Positions 32,776 through 40,965 of a stretch of DNA of 49,825 nt are shown here, piece by piece (within the stretch, counting starts at the first letter, position 1; each line of letters starts with the position of its first letter). The notes under the pieces are model-generated. The model searched no databases. It was not told the DNA's origin and was given only the letters and a program-made list of their open reading frames with translations. The stretch is from Usitatibacter sp035624355 (GTDB lineage Bacteria; Pseudomonadota; Gammaproteobacteria; Burkholderiales; Usitatibacteraceae), in contig DASPRQ010000095.1 in assembly GCA_035624355.1 (NCBI GenBank), positions 1-49,825 of the forward strand. The letters are read 5' to 3'. A program made the position numbers and the translations under genes.

Positions 32776-34277
32776 CGATGGATTCCCCCAGCGATTCGGA
32801 CGACGCCCTCGAAGTCGGGGCTCTTGCAACGGGCGGTGCGACGCCCACTTCAAGCGAGGGCGCAAAGGCCGAGGGTGTCTCAGCGATTTCGATCATCAAG
32901 GGTGCCGCCCCCTTCGCGTTGGCGATCGGCATCTGGCTTGTTCCGATTCCGGCTGGCCTTACCGCCCCGGCGTGGCACCTCTTCGCGATTTTCGTAGCGG
33001 CCATTTTCTCGGTGCTGCTGGGCGCGTTCCCGCTTCTCACCTCGACGATGCTCGCGGCGGCGGCCGTCGTTCTCACCGGAACGCTCGAGCCCGCCAAGGC
33101 GTTCAGCGGGTTCGCGAACCCGACCGTGCTACTCGTCGTGGTCGCCTTCCTCGTCGCGCAAGCAGTCGTGAAGTCGGGCCTGGGCCACCGCATCAGCCTG
33201 CTCATGGTGAGCCGGTTTGGTGCTTCGCCCCGCGGGCTGGCCTACAGCATCGTGTTCACCGACGCCGTGCTGGCACCGGCGTTCCCGAGCAATACCGCGC
33301 GCGGCGGCGTGCTTTTCCCCGTCGTGCTTTCCGTCGTGAAAGGTTCAGGTTCCCGCCCGGACGACCCGCAGGGACGCAAGCTCGGCGGCTACCTGATGTT
33401 CTGCGGCATGGCGAGCCTCGCGGTGTCGTCCGCGCTGTGGATGACCGCGACGTCGGGAAACCCGATCGGTGCACAGATCACGCACGACTTCGGACTCACC
33501 ATCAACTTCGGCAAATGGCTGCTGGCGTCCTGCGTTCCCTCGCTCATCGCCATCATCCTCCTGCCGCGCGTGCTCGAGAGGTTCTATCCGCATGGCGTGA
33601 AGGCGACTCCGGACGCGCCCACGAAGGCACGAGCGGAACTCGGAAAGATGGGAAGCCTCACGCGTGACGAATGGATAACCGCCGCGGCGTTCCTGGTCAT
33701 GGTCGGCGGCTGGATCTTCGCCGATCCGCTGCACTTGAACGTTACGATCATCGCGTTCGCCGGGCTCGGCGTGCTGCTCATGACGAACGTCCTCACCCTC
33801 AAGGACATCGGCGAGCAAGGCGACACGCTCGCGACGTTCCTGTGGCTCGCGGTGCTGTTCGCCCTGAGCGGTCAGCTGAACGAGCTCGGCTTCATGACGT
33901 ACGCCGGGCAGCGGCTCGCCGCGCGGCTGGGAGGACTGTCATGGCCTACCACATACGTGACCCTGATCGTGCTCTACGTGGTCGTGCACTACATGTTCGT
34001 GAGCCAATCGTCCCAGATCCTGGCCTTGCTCGGCGTGTTCATGGACGTGGGCGTGCGGGGCGGGGTGCCGGCACCGCTCATGGGCTTCGCGCTTCTCTTC
34101 GCGAGCAGCTATTTCTCCGTGATCACGCCGCAGGGCGGAAGCCAGAACATCATTTTCGTCGGCAGCGGCTATCTCACCCAGCGCGAGCTGTACCGGCTGG
34201 GTATGCTCACGACGCTTTTCTTCATGGCGATCTTCATGTTGATCGGAACGCCGTGGATTCTCATGGTCGGGAGATGA
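32772..34277 (+). CDS. DASS/SLC13-family anion (dicarboxylate-type) transporter
   Basis: This is a polytopic inner-membrane transporter of the divalent anion:sodium symporter/exchanger family, related to CitT, TtdT and the plastid oxoglutarate/malate translocator. From ATG 32772 it has 501 residues: a hydrophilic N-terminal tail of about 40, then roughly 12-14 hydrophobic segments. Family landmarks are FAFPLLTS-like GAFPLLTSTMLAAAAVVLTG, the first substrate motif PAFPSNTARGGVLFPVV, MTATSGNPIG, and the second motif SVITPQGGSQNIIFVGSGY near the C-terminus. The likely substrate is a di- or tricarboxylate such as succinate, fumarate, tartrate or citrate, but this is not fixed by the sequence. The FNR-type promoter would suit anaerobic dicarboxylate exchange. 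It follows a putative lipoprotein gene with a 4-base overlap. Confidence 0.9.
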   Translation: MTMDSPSDSDDALEVGALATGGATPTSSEGAKAEGVSAISIIKGAAPFALAIGIWLVPIPAGLTAPAWHLFAIFVAAIFSVLLGAFPLLTSTMLAAAAVVLTGTLEPAKAFSGFANPTVLLVVVAFLVAQAVVKSGLGHRISLLMVSRFGASPRGLAYSIVFTDAVLAPAFPSNTARGGVLFPVVLSVVKGSGSRPDDPQGRKLGGYLMFCGMASLAVSSALWMTATSGNPIGAQITHDFGLTINFGKWLLASCVPSLIAIILLPRVLERFYPHGVKATPDAPTKARAELGKMGSLTRDEWITAAAFLVMVGGWIFADPLHLNVTIIAFAGLGVLLMTNVLTLKDIGEQGDTLATFLWLAVLFALSGQLNELGFMTYAGQRLAARLGGLSWPTTYVTLIVLYVVVHYMFVSQSSQILALLGVFMDVGVRGGVPAPLMGFALLFASSYFSVITPQGGSQNIIFVGSGYLTQRELYRLGMLTTLFFMAIFMLIGTPWILMVGR

Positions 34278-34311
34278 TGCCCGCCATGATGCGTGTAGCG
34301 CACACCGCGAG

Positions 34312-37158
34312 CTAGCCGCAGGCCCCGACCCACCCGCACGCGCTGCAGAAGTCGCAGCCGTCCTTGCGGATCACGGTGTCGTTGCCGCACTCGCGGCAGC
34401 GCGCTCCCTTCATGACGGCGGGCTCGTCGTCGGCGCGCGGCGACTCGAGGATGCCCATCTCGCGCGTGGGATAGCCGCGCTCGTCGAGCACGCCCAGCAT
34501 CGCGTAGCGGTGGATCACGAGGCGCGCGAGGTAGGCGACCGTCGAGGGCCAGTTCTGCTGGCGCCGCTCGCCGGGGACGAAGGCCATGAAGTCGCCGAGC
34601 GGCTCCGAGTAGTCGAGGAGCTTCCTGAGCTTCATGCCGATCCACGCGGGGTCGAGCACGCGCATGTCGAGGGAGAGGATGCGCGTGAGGCCGTCGAGCG
34701 CGCGCGGATAGTGGCCCGAGAGCCAGATCGAGTAGGGGCGCGTCGTGCCGTCGGGGAGCTGGATCTCCTTCAGCCCCAGCACGAACTCGTCGCCCGAGGC
34801 CGGATTCGAGACGTCCACGGTCCAGGAGAGCGTGCCCTCGGTGCCGGTGCGCGGCTCCTCGACGCTGAACATGTGGTCGAGCACGGGCGTGTGCGCGGGA
34901 GAATCGAGCGCGTGCAGCTGCTCGCAGCGCCAGCGGATCACCTGCGCCACGGCGGAGACCACGCTCGGCGCGCGCCGCTTCTCGCCGTGCGGCGGGAAGC
35001 GCATGTCGAAGGCGTCGTCGCCCACGGTCTGCGCGAGCACCTCGAGCTTCTTCGCGAGCCAGCCGCGGTCGTCGGCGCGCATGTCCATGGACAGCGTCTT
35101 CGCCACCGCTCCGAGGCCACGGGGCTGCTCGGCGCCGTTCACCCAGACCTCGAAGGGGAACGCGCGACCCGCTTCCTCGACGTGGCCCACGAAGAGCGCG
35201 AAGCGCCCCGAGGGCGAGTCGATCATGTAGGTCCAGGCGAGGTTGCCTTCCGGCATCTCGGGGCGGCCGGGCCAGCGCAGGCTCGCGAGCACGGGCTGCG
35301 GGAGCGTCTGGATCGCGAGGCGCCGGTTCGGGCCGTAGACCGGCTCGGGCGCGGGCGGGGCCTCGGGCGTGAGGACCGCGCCCAGCACGCGGTTGGGACG
35401 GTAGGTCGCGAGCCCCTTGAGCCCCGACTTCCACGCCTCGAGGTACAGGCCCTCGAACTCGCCGTACGGATAGTCCTCGGGCACGTTCACGGTCTTCGAG
35501 ATGCTCGTGTCGACGAAGGGCGCCACCGCGGCCACCATCGCCTGGTGCGCGTCGGCCGAGATCTCGAGCGCGGTCACGAAGTATTCGGGGAGCTTCGTGC
35601 CTTCGCCGTAGAGGTGGCGGTACAGACGCCACGCGTGGTCCTCGACGCGGAACTCGCGGTAGGTGCCGTCGGGCATGCGCTTCTTGCGCGTGTAGGTCCA
35701 CGAGAACGGCGGCTCGATGCCGTTGGAGGCGTTGTCGGCGAAGGCGAGGCTGATCGTGCCCGTGGGGGCGATCGAGAGCAGGTGCGAGTTGCGGATGCCG
35801 TGCTTGCGGATCGCCTCCTTGAGCGGCGCGGGAAGCCGCGAGGCGAAGTTGCCGCCGGCGAGGTACAGGTCCGCGTTGAACATCGGGAACGCGCCGCGCT
35901 CCTTCGCGAGCTCGACGGAGGCGGCGTAGGCGCGGTCGCGCATGAACTCCGAGATCCGCGCCGCCATGTCGCGCGCGCTCTCCGTGTCGTAGCGCAGCCG
36001 CAGCATGACCAGGGCGTCCCCGAGGCCCGTGAACCCGAGCCCCACGCGCCGCTTGGACATCGCCTCCGCGTGCTGGGCCTCGAGCGGCCAGGGCGTGACC
36101 TCGAGCACGTCGTCGAGCATCCGGACCGAGGCGTCGACCACCTCGCCGAACGCCTCGAAGTCGAAGGCGGCGCGCGGCTCGAACGCTTCCTTCACGAAGC
36201 GCGTGAGGTCGATCGAGCCGAGGCAGCAGCACCCGTAGGCGGGGAGGGGCTGCTCGCTGCAGGGATTCGTGCTCTCGATCGTCTCGCAGTAGTAGAGGTT
36301 GTTGTCGCGGTTCATGCGGTCGAGGAAGAGCACGCCCGGCTCGGCGTGGTCGTAGGTCGAGCGCATGATCTGGTCCCAGAGCTCGCGGGCGCGGACCTTG
36401 CGGTACACCCACAGCCCGTCGCCGCGCTGGTAGGCGCCGGCCTGCTTCACGTCGGGCGAGGGCTCCGCCTTGTGGACGAGCTCCACCTCCCCGTCGGCCT
36501 CGACCGCCTTCATGAAAGCGTCGGTGACGCCCACCGAGATGTTGAAGTTGGTGAGCTCGCCCGTGTCCTTCGCGTGGATGAAGCGCTCGACGTCCGGATG
36601 GTCGCAGCGCAGCACGCCCATCTGCGCCCCGCGCCGCGAGCCGGCCGACTCCACGGTCTCGCACGACTCGTCGAAGACGCGCATGTAGGAGACCGGCCCG
36701 CTCGCCCGCGACAGCGTCCCGTGCACGAACGCGCCCTCGGGGCGGATCGACGAGAAGTCGTAGCCCACGCCGCCGCCGCGCCGCATCGTCTCGGCGGACT
36801 CGGCGAGCGCGGTGTAGATGCCGGGCTTGCCGTCCACCACCTCGGTGATCGAGTCGCCGACCGGCTGCACGAAGCAGTTGATGAGGGTGGCCGTGAGCGA
36901 GGTGCCCGCGGCCGAGTTGACGCGGCCCGCGGGGATGAAGCCGCGCTCCTGCGCCTGCAGGAAGCGGGCCTCCCAGTGGGCGCGCTTCGCCTCGGGCTCG
37001 ACCGCGGCGAGCGCGTGCGCGACCCGCGCGCGGACCTCCTCCCGCGTGCCCTCGCCGCCCTTGGCGTACTTCTCGAGGAGCACCTCGCGCGAGATCTCCT
37101 GGTCGGGAAGCGTCCCGGCGGGGCGCGCCCGGGCCGACGGTTCTGCGGTTCGTGTCAT
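34312..37158 (-). CDS. nrdJ: Adenosylcobalamin-dependent (class II) ribonucleoside-diphosphate reductase
   Basis: NrdJ reduces ribonucleotides using adenosylcobalamin and needs no oxygen, so it supports DNA synthesis under anoxia. From ATG 37158 the protein has 948 residues. Visible family features are SAAGTSLTATLINCFVQPV, AETMRRGGGVGYDFSSIRP, the finger-loop radical region NPCSEQPLPAYGCCCLGSID, and SIAPTGTISLAFADN. Two similar copies of the TSCPD domain follow (about 640-715 and 765-845), each ending in LSMDMRADD- or LSLDMRVLD-like sequence. The C-terminus is a zinc-ribbon-like tail with CRECGN and CDFCSACGW. The frame is open to 37206, but that lies in the leader. The leader has an FNR-like site at 37215-37228 and no cobalamin riboswitch. 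Confidence 0.95.
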   Translation of the reverse strand: MTRTAEPSARARPAGTLPDQEISREVLLEKYAKGGEGTREEVRARVAHALAAVEPEAKRAHWEARFLQAQERGFIPAGRVNSAAGTSLTATLINCFVQPVGDSITEVVDGKPGIYTALAESAETMRRGGGVGYDFSSIRPEGAFVHGTLSRASGPVSYMRVFDESCETVESAGSRRGAQMGVLRCDHPDVERFIHAKDTGELTNFNISVGVTDAFMKAVEADGEVELVHKAEPSPDVKQAGAYQRGDGLWVYRKVRARELWDQIMRSTYDHAEPGVLFLDRMNRDNNLYYCETIESTNPCSEQPLPAYGCCCLGSIDLTRFVKEAFEPRAAFDFEAFGEVVDASVRMLDDVLEVTPWPLEAQHAEAMSKRRVGLGFTGLGDALVMLRLRYDTESARDMAARISEFMRDRAYAASVELAKERGAFPMFNADLYLAGGNFASRLPAPLKEAIRKHGIRNSHLLSIAPTGTISLAFADNASNGIEPPFSWTYTRKKRMPDGTYREFRVEDHAWRLYRHLYGEGTKLPEYFVTALEISADAHQAMVAAVAPFVDTSISKTVNVPEDYPYGEFEGLYLEAWKSGLKGLATYRPNRVLGAVLTPEAPPAPEPVYGPNRRLAIQTLPQPVLASLRWPGRPEMPEGNLAWTYMIDSPSGRFALFVGHVEEAGRAFPFEVWVNGAEQPRGLGAVAKTLSMDMRADDRGWLAKKLEVLAQTVGDDAFDMRFPPHGEKRRAPSVVSAVAQVIRWRCEQLHALDSPAHTPVLDHMFSVEEPRTGTEGTLSWTVDVSNPASGDEFVLGLKEIQLPDGTTRPYSIWLSGHYPRALDGLTRILSLDMRVLDPAWIGMKLRKLLDYSEPLGDFMAFVPGERRQQNWPSTVAYLARLVIHRYAMLGVLDERGYPTREMGILESPRADDEPAVMKGARCRECGNDTVIRKDGCDFCSACGWVGACG

Positions 37159-37214
37159 GATGAAAGCTCTCGGGGTTGTCCCCGACTTAATGCCGTGATT
37201 GCACAATCCCTAGT

Positions 37215-37228
37215 TTGATCCTAATCAC
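37215..37228. promoter_or_regulatory. Near-consensus FNR-type site in the nrdJ/msrA intergenic region
   Basis: TTGAT-CCTA-ATCAC matches nine of ten conserved positions of TTGATnnnnATCAA. The centre is about 41 bp upstream of a possible nrdJ start near 37180, but no good -10 is evident there. For msrA the same geometry would put the start inside the gene. A second symmetric element, GATTG-CA-CAATC at 37197-37208, lies beside it. Confidence 0.45.
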
Positions 37229-37257
37229 TTGACACCGCCAGTTGCGTTCGGGATCCC

Positions 37258-37800
37258 GTGAAGAAACCTGAAATCGCGACCCTCGCCGGGGGCTGCTTCT
37301 GGTGCCTCGAGGCGGTCTTCGACTCGCTGAAGGGCGTCGAGTCGGTCGAATCGGGGTACATGGGCGGCGCGGGCAAGCCCACCTACGAGGAGGTCTGCAC
37401 CGGGACCACGGGGCATGCGGAGGTGGTGCGCGTCGCCTTCGACCCGGACGTGGTCTCGTACGGCGACCTGCTCGAGGTCTTCTTCGCCATCCACGACCCC
37501 ACGACGCGCGACCGCCAGGGCAACGACGTGGGGAGCCAGTACCGCTCCGCGATCTTCTTCCATTCGCCCGAGCAGGAGCGCGTCGCCCGCGAGACCGTGG
37601 AGCGCCTCGGCCGCGAGACGTTCTCCCGGCCCATCGTCACCGAGATCGCGCCCGCTTCCGCGTTCCACGAGGCCGAGGCCTACCACCAGGAGTACTACCG
37701 GCGCGTGGGCGCACGCAATCCGTACTGCACCTTCGTGATCGATCCCAAGGTGCTGAAGCTGCGCCGCAAGTTCGCCGCGCGGCTCAAGGACGGATCCTAG
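37258..37800 (+). CDS. msrA: Peptide-methionine (S)-S-oxide reductase MsrA
   Basis: MsrA reduces the S-epimer of methionine sulfoxide. The GTG at 37258 gives 180 residues beginning MKKPEIATLAGGCFWCLEAV, with the catalytic Cys in the invariant GCFWC motif near residue 13. Other conserved segments are GYMGGAGKPTYEEVCTGTTGHAEVV, FFAIHDPTTRDRQGNDVGSQYRS and FHEAEAYHQEYY. There is no signal peptide, so it is cytoplasmic. Length is normal. It is divergent from nrdJ and convergent with the substrate-binding protein gene, 10 bp away. A perfect TTGACA at 37229 has no matching -10. Confidence 0.96.
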   Translation: MKKPEIATLAGGCFWCLEAVFDSLKGVESVESGYMGGAGKPTYEEVCTGTTGHAEVVRVAFDPDVVSYGDLLEVFFAIHDPTTRDRQGNDVGSQYRSAIFFHSPEQERVARETVERLGRETFSRPIVTEIAPASAFHEAEAYHQEYYRRVGARNPYCTFVIDPKVLKLRRKFAARLKDGS

Positions 37801-37810
37801 CGCGGCGCGC

Positions 37811-38845
37811 TCACTGCGCGCTCGCCACGCCCTGCTTCGGCATGATGAGCTCGGCGTAGTTGAACATGGGAAGCGGCGGAGGCATGCGCAGGCGCTCGGC
37901 CATGTCCATGCGCACCTGCAGCGTGAAGCGGGTGAGGGTCTCGATCGGGATGCGTGCCGGGGGCACCTTGTTCACGAGGATCTGCTCGGCCTTGTACGCG
38001 GTGAACTGGCCGATGGCGTAGTAGTGGCTGATGAGGCCGGTGAGCGCGCCCGCCTCCATCAGCTGCTCCGTGGAGGCGAAGGTGGGCAGGCCCTCGGCGA
38101 GCGCCGCGGGAATGATGATCTTCTCGGCCTGCGTCCCGAGGAAGGAGTCGGGCGGGAGGTAGAGCCAGTCCACCTTCCTCTCCTTCATCTCGTGGATCAT
38201 CTCCGGCGCCCCGTCGGCCGTCACCTGGCCCGCGGCGTTGAGGCGGAACGGCATGTCCAGCACGCTGAAGCCGAGGCGCCGGGCGACTTCCTTCACCTCC
38301 TTCACCACGACGACGGAGTTCTGCTCGGTGGGCGTGTAGAGGATCCCGATGCGCTTGAACGGCCGGTACGAGGCCATCGCGCGAATCTGCGCCTCGGTCG
38401 GCGCCACGTGGTACACCCCGGTCACGTTGCGGCGCGAGGACTTGAGGTCGGGCACGATCTTGGCGAGCACGGGGGCCGCCACGAGGGTGAAGACCACCGG
38501 GATGTCGGTGATCTGGGTCTTCGGGTCGAAGCCATCGTAGGTGCCCACCACGCCGAGCGTGACCGAGGTCCCCCAGGTGTAGACGAGGTCGGGCCGCGTG
38601 CGGCGGATCTCCTCGAGGAAGCCGGGCATGCGCGAGGCGTCGCGGTTGAGGTCACGCCAGGTGATCTGCACCGGGATGCGGCGCGCGGCGAAGTAGTCCT
38701 GGAAGCCGCGCTCCACGTCGGTCATCCCGCGGAAGGTGATCGCGTAGATGCGCAGCGGCCGGCGCTCGAGCTGCGCGGAGGCCTCGGGCCCGCCCGCGAG
38801 GAGCGTGCCGATGAGGACGAGGAGGGCGAGGGCGCGGGCGGCCAT
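37811..38845 (-). CDS. Orphan ABC-type substrate-binding protein
   Basis: The 344-residue product has a signal peptide (MAARALALLVLIGTLLAGGP, cleavage near ASA) and the periplasmic binding fold of the ABC_sub_bind family (COG2984, PF04392-like), recognisable by YTWGTSVTLGVV, DIPVVFTLVAAPVLAKIVP, RRNVTGVYHVAPTEAQIRAM, KRIGILYTPTEQNSVVVVKE and IPAALAEGLPTFASTEQLME. The family commonly binds amino acids or similar small ligands with an ABC importer, but no permease or ATPase gene is in the window. It is the last gene of a three-gene operon, starting two bases after the stop of the sensor-MFS fusion. It might deliver a ligand to the sensors in this cluster (inference). Confidence 0.88.
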   Translation of the reverse strand: MAARALALLVLIGTLLAGGPEASAQLERRPLRIYAITFRGMTDVERGFQDYFAARRIPVQITWRDLNRDASRMPGFLEEIRRTRPDLVYTWGTSVTLGVVGTYDGFDPKTQITDIPVVFTLVAAPVLAKIVPDLKSSRRNVTGVYHVAPTEAQIRAMASYRPFKRIGILYTPTEQNSVVVVKEVKEVARRLGFSVLDMPFRLNAAGQVTADGAPEMIHEMKERKVDWLYLPPDSFLGTQAEKIIIPAALAEGLPTFASTEQLMEAGALTGLISHYYAIGQFTAYKAEQILVNKVPPARIPIETLTRFTLQVRMDMAERLRMPPPLPMFNYAELIMPKQGVASAQ

Positions 38846-38847
38846 GG

Positions 38848-40956
38848 CTACGGATGGGCGGGCTGGGCCTGCCACTCCTCGCTGCGCGTGGCGAGGGTGA
38901 ACGCGACCCCGCAGAAGAGCACGAACCCCGAGAGCGCGACGAACGCGCCCTGGTATCCCCACAGCACCACGAACAGGCTCGCGAGGAGCGGGCCCAGCGC
39001 GTTGCCGAGGCGCTCGAGCAGGCGGTACACGCCGTACACCGCGTCGCTGCCGAAGACGCGGATCTCCTCCTGGCAGTGCTCGGCGACGAGGGCGCTCTGC
39101 GCCGCGATGGACAGCGCCTGCCCCACCCCGAGGAGGAACACGACCCCGAAGAGCACGAGGATGCTGTCCGACAGGAGCAGCAGCAGGCCGGACAGGCCCG
39201 AGACGATGAGGCCCACGGCGACGTAGCGGTCGCGGCGCAGGCTCGCGTCCGACAGGCGCGCGGCGAGCGGCACGATGAGCACCATCATCACCGCGTAGAC
39301 CATGAGCATCCGGCCGGCCATCGCCGAGGTGTTGCCGAGGGACACGATGTAGAGCGGCACCAGGTAGAAGCACACGCCCGTGAGGATGATCTTGGCCGGC
39401 ATCGCGGCGAGCCCCGTGAGCGTCATGAAGCGGCGGTTCGTCACGAGCGCGAGCACCTCGCGCAGGCGCGGGGTGCGCGAGGCCCTCGTGTTGTGCGGCC
39501 GGATCTCGACGGCGGGCAGGCGCATGATCGCGAGGATCGACAGGAACGACATCACGGCCGACACGCCGAAGGAGGCGCGGAAGCCGATGTTGTCGGCGAG
39601 GATGCCGCCGATCGAGGGCCCGCAGACGGTGGCCACCATGATGGCGCCGATGAACAGCGCGAAGCCCTGCGCGCGGTTCGCGCTCCCGGTGCGGTCGAGC
39701 ACGTAGCCCTGCGCGGCGACGAACACCATCGCGTAGCCCAGGGCGCACAGCGACCTCCACACGAGCAGGTCGTAGAGGTTGTAGGCGAGCGCCGTGGCGA
39801 GGAAGCCCACCGCGGCGAGGCCGGCGCCCACCAGCATCGCCTTGCGCCGGCCGACCCGCTCGCTCCAGCTTCCCAGGTACGGCTGGCCGAGCGCGACGAT
39901 CAGCATGAACAGCATGATCGGCAGCCCGATCACCACCTGCGGGGAGATGCCGGGCACCGTCACGAGCAGCTGGTTCACGTAGGTGGGAAGGAAGGAGCGC
40001 GTGAGCTCCTCGGCGAGGATGAACGTGAAGAGGGGGGCGCGGATCCGGTTGAGGTTCATCTCGTCGGTCTGCGACTCCTTGGGCGCCGTGCCGAACTTGA
40101 AGCGCTTCCCGATCGACTCGAGCGCGGCCACCGCGGGCTTGAGCGCCTCGCGCCGCTGGGCGTCGGCCGCGCGCAGCTTGTCCTGCAGCTCCCCGGCGAG
40201 GAACTCGTAGCGCACGTTGAGGTGGTCGATCGCCGCGTCGATGCGCCGCAGGAGGCGCCCGATCTCGTCGTTGGCGCGCACGCGCGCCTGCGCGGTGAAG
40301 TCGCCCACGCGCATGCGCTCCACCTGCCGCCCGAACTCGCCCAGCCCCGAGGCGAGCCGCGCGCCGGCCATGAAGTTGAGCAGCTCCAGCGTGAAGAAGA
40401 GCGACACCACGAGCACGACGAGCACGTCGAGCAGCACCTCGAGCAGCACGTGGTCGACGAACACGGACTCGATGCCGATGTGCAGCACGCCCAGCGGCTT
40501 CGCGCCGTCGATGATCGGCAGGGAGACCACGTACTGCGTGTCGACGAGGGCCACCTGCCAGGGCACCGTGGAGTCGCGCATCGCCGCGAGCAGGGCCGGG
40601 GAGTGGAAGTGCACGAGCGCGCCCTGGGGCTCCTTGCCGTAGTGGTAGAGAAGCGTGCCCTCGGTGTTGGTGATGGCCGCGTACGAGAACTCGGGGTTCT
40701 CGGAGAACACCTCCTCGAACGTGCGGTTCACCCCGTACAGGCCGTCGAAGGGGATGCCGTAGCCCGTCGCCTTGAGCACCAGGGCGCGCAGCGACGCGCC
40801 TTCGGTGGCCGCTTTCTTCTCGGTCTCCGGCACGAGCTCGCGGTCGAACACGCGGTGGGAGAAGTACGACACCACCGCGAGCGCGATCACGACGCAGACC
40901 ATGATCACCCCGGCGAGCTGCCAGTAGACGCGCCAGAGATAGTTCTTCTCGAGCAT
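38848..40956 (-). CDS. Membrane sensor-HAMP-MFS transporter fusion
   Basis: The 702-residue protein combines signalling and transport parts. In order: transmembrane helix at about 11-33; periplasmic sensor at about 34-168 with NPEFSYAAITNTEGTLLYHY; second helix at about 170-195; a HAMP-like segment at about 196-246 with VERMRVGDF and ANDEIGRLLRRID; a coiled coil at about 246-275; then a complete major facilitator domain at about 303-690 with about 12 helices and the loop motif GSWSERVGRRKAMLVG. The MFS part is full-length, so this looks like a genuine fusion and not a frameshift artefact. The substrate is unknown. It lies 9 bp after the small sensor gene and 2 bp before the substrate-binding protein gene. 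Confidence 0.88.
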   Translation of the reverse strand: MLEKNYLWRVYWQLAGVIMVCVVIALAVVSYFSHRVFDRELVPETEKKAATEGASLRALVLKATGYGIPFDGLYGVNRTFEEVFSENPEFSYAAITNTEGTLLYHYGKEPQGALVHFHSPALLAAMRDSTVPWQVALVDTQYVVSLPIIDGAKPLGVLHIGIESVFVDHVLLEVLLDVLVVLVVSLFFTLELLNFMAGARLASGLGEFGRQVERMRVGDFTAQARVRANDEIGRLLRRIDAAIDHLNVRYEFLAGELQDKLRAADAQRREALKPAVAALESIGKRFKFGTAPKESQTDEMNLNRIRAPLFTFILAEELTRSFLPTYVNQLLVTVPGISPQVVIGLPIMLFMLIVALGQPYLGSWSERVGRRKAMLVGAGLAAVGFLATALAYNLYDLLVWRSLCALGYAMVFVAAQGYVLDRTGSANRAQGFALFIGAIMVATVCGPSIGGILADNIGFRASFGVSAVMSFLSILAIMRLPAVEIRPHNTRASRTPRLREVLALVTNRRFMTLTGLAAMPAKIILTGVCFYLVPLYIVSLGNTSAMAGRMLMVYAVMMVLIVPLAARLSDASLRRDRYVAVGLIVSGLSGLLLLLSDSILVLFGVVFLLGVGQALSIAAQSALVAEHCQEEIRVFGSDAVYGVYRLLERLGNALGPLLASLFVVLWGYQGAFVALSGFVLFCGVAFTLATRSEEWQAQPAHP

Positions 40957-40965
40957 GGCCCGTGC

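Noticed and set aside
34278..34311. Terminator between the DASS transporter and nrdJ
   Set aside because: Only a short GTGT/ACAC-type symmetry is visible, with no stable stem and no T-tract.
37159..37257. Cobalamin riboswitch in front of the B12-dependent nrdJ
   Set aside because: The leader is under 100 bases and lacks a B12-box-like sequence; cobalamin riboswitches are much longer.
37229..37257. Perfect TTGACA (37229-37234) as -35 of an msrA promoter
   Set aside because: No -10-like hexamer lies 15-19 bp downstream; the sequence there is GATCCC just before the GTG start.
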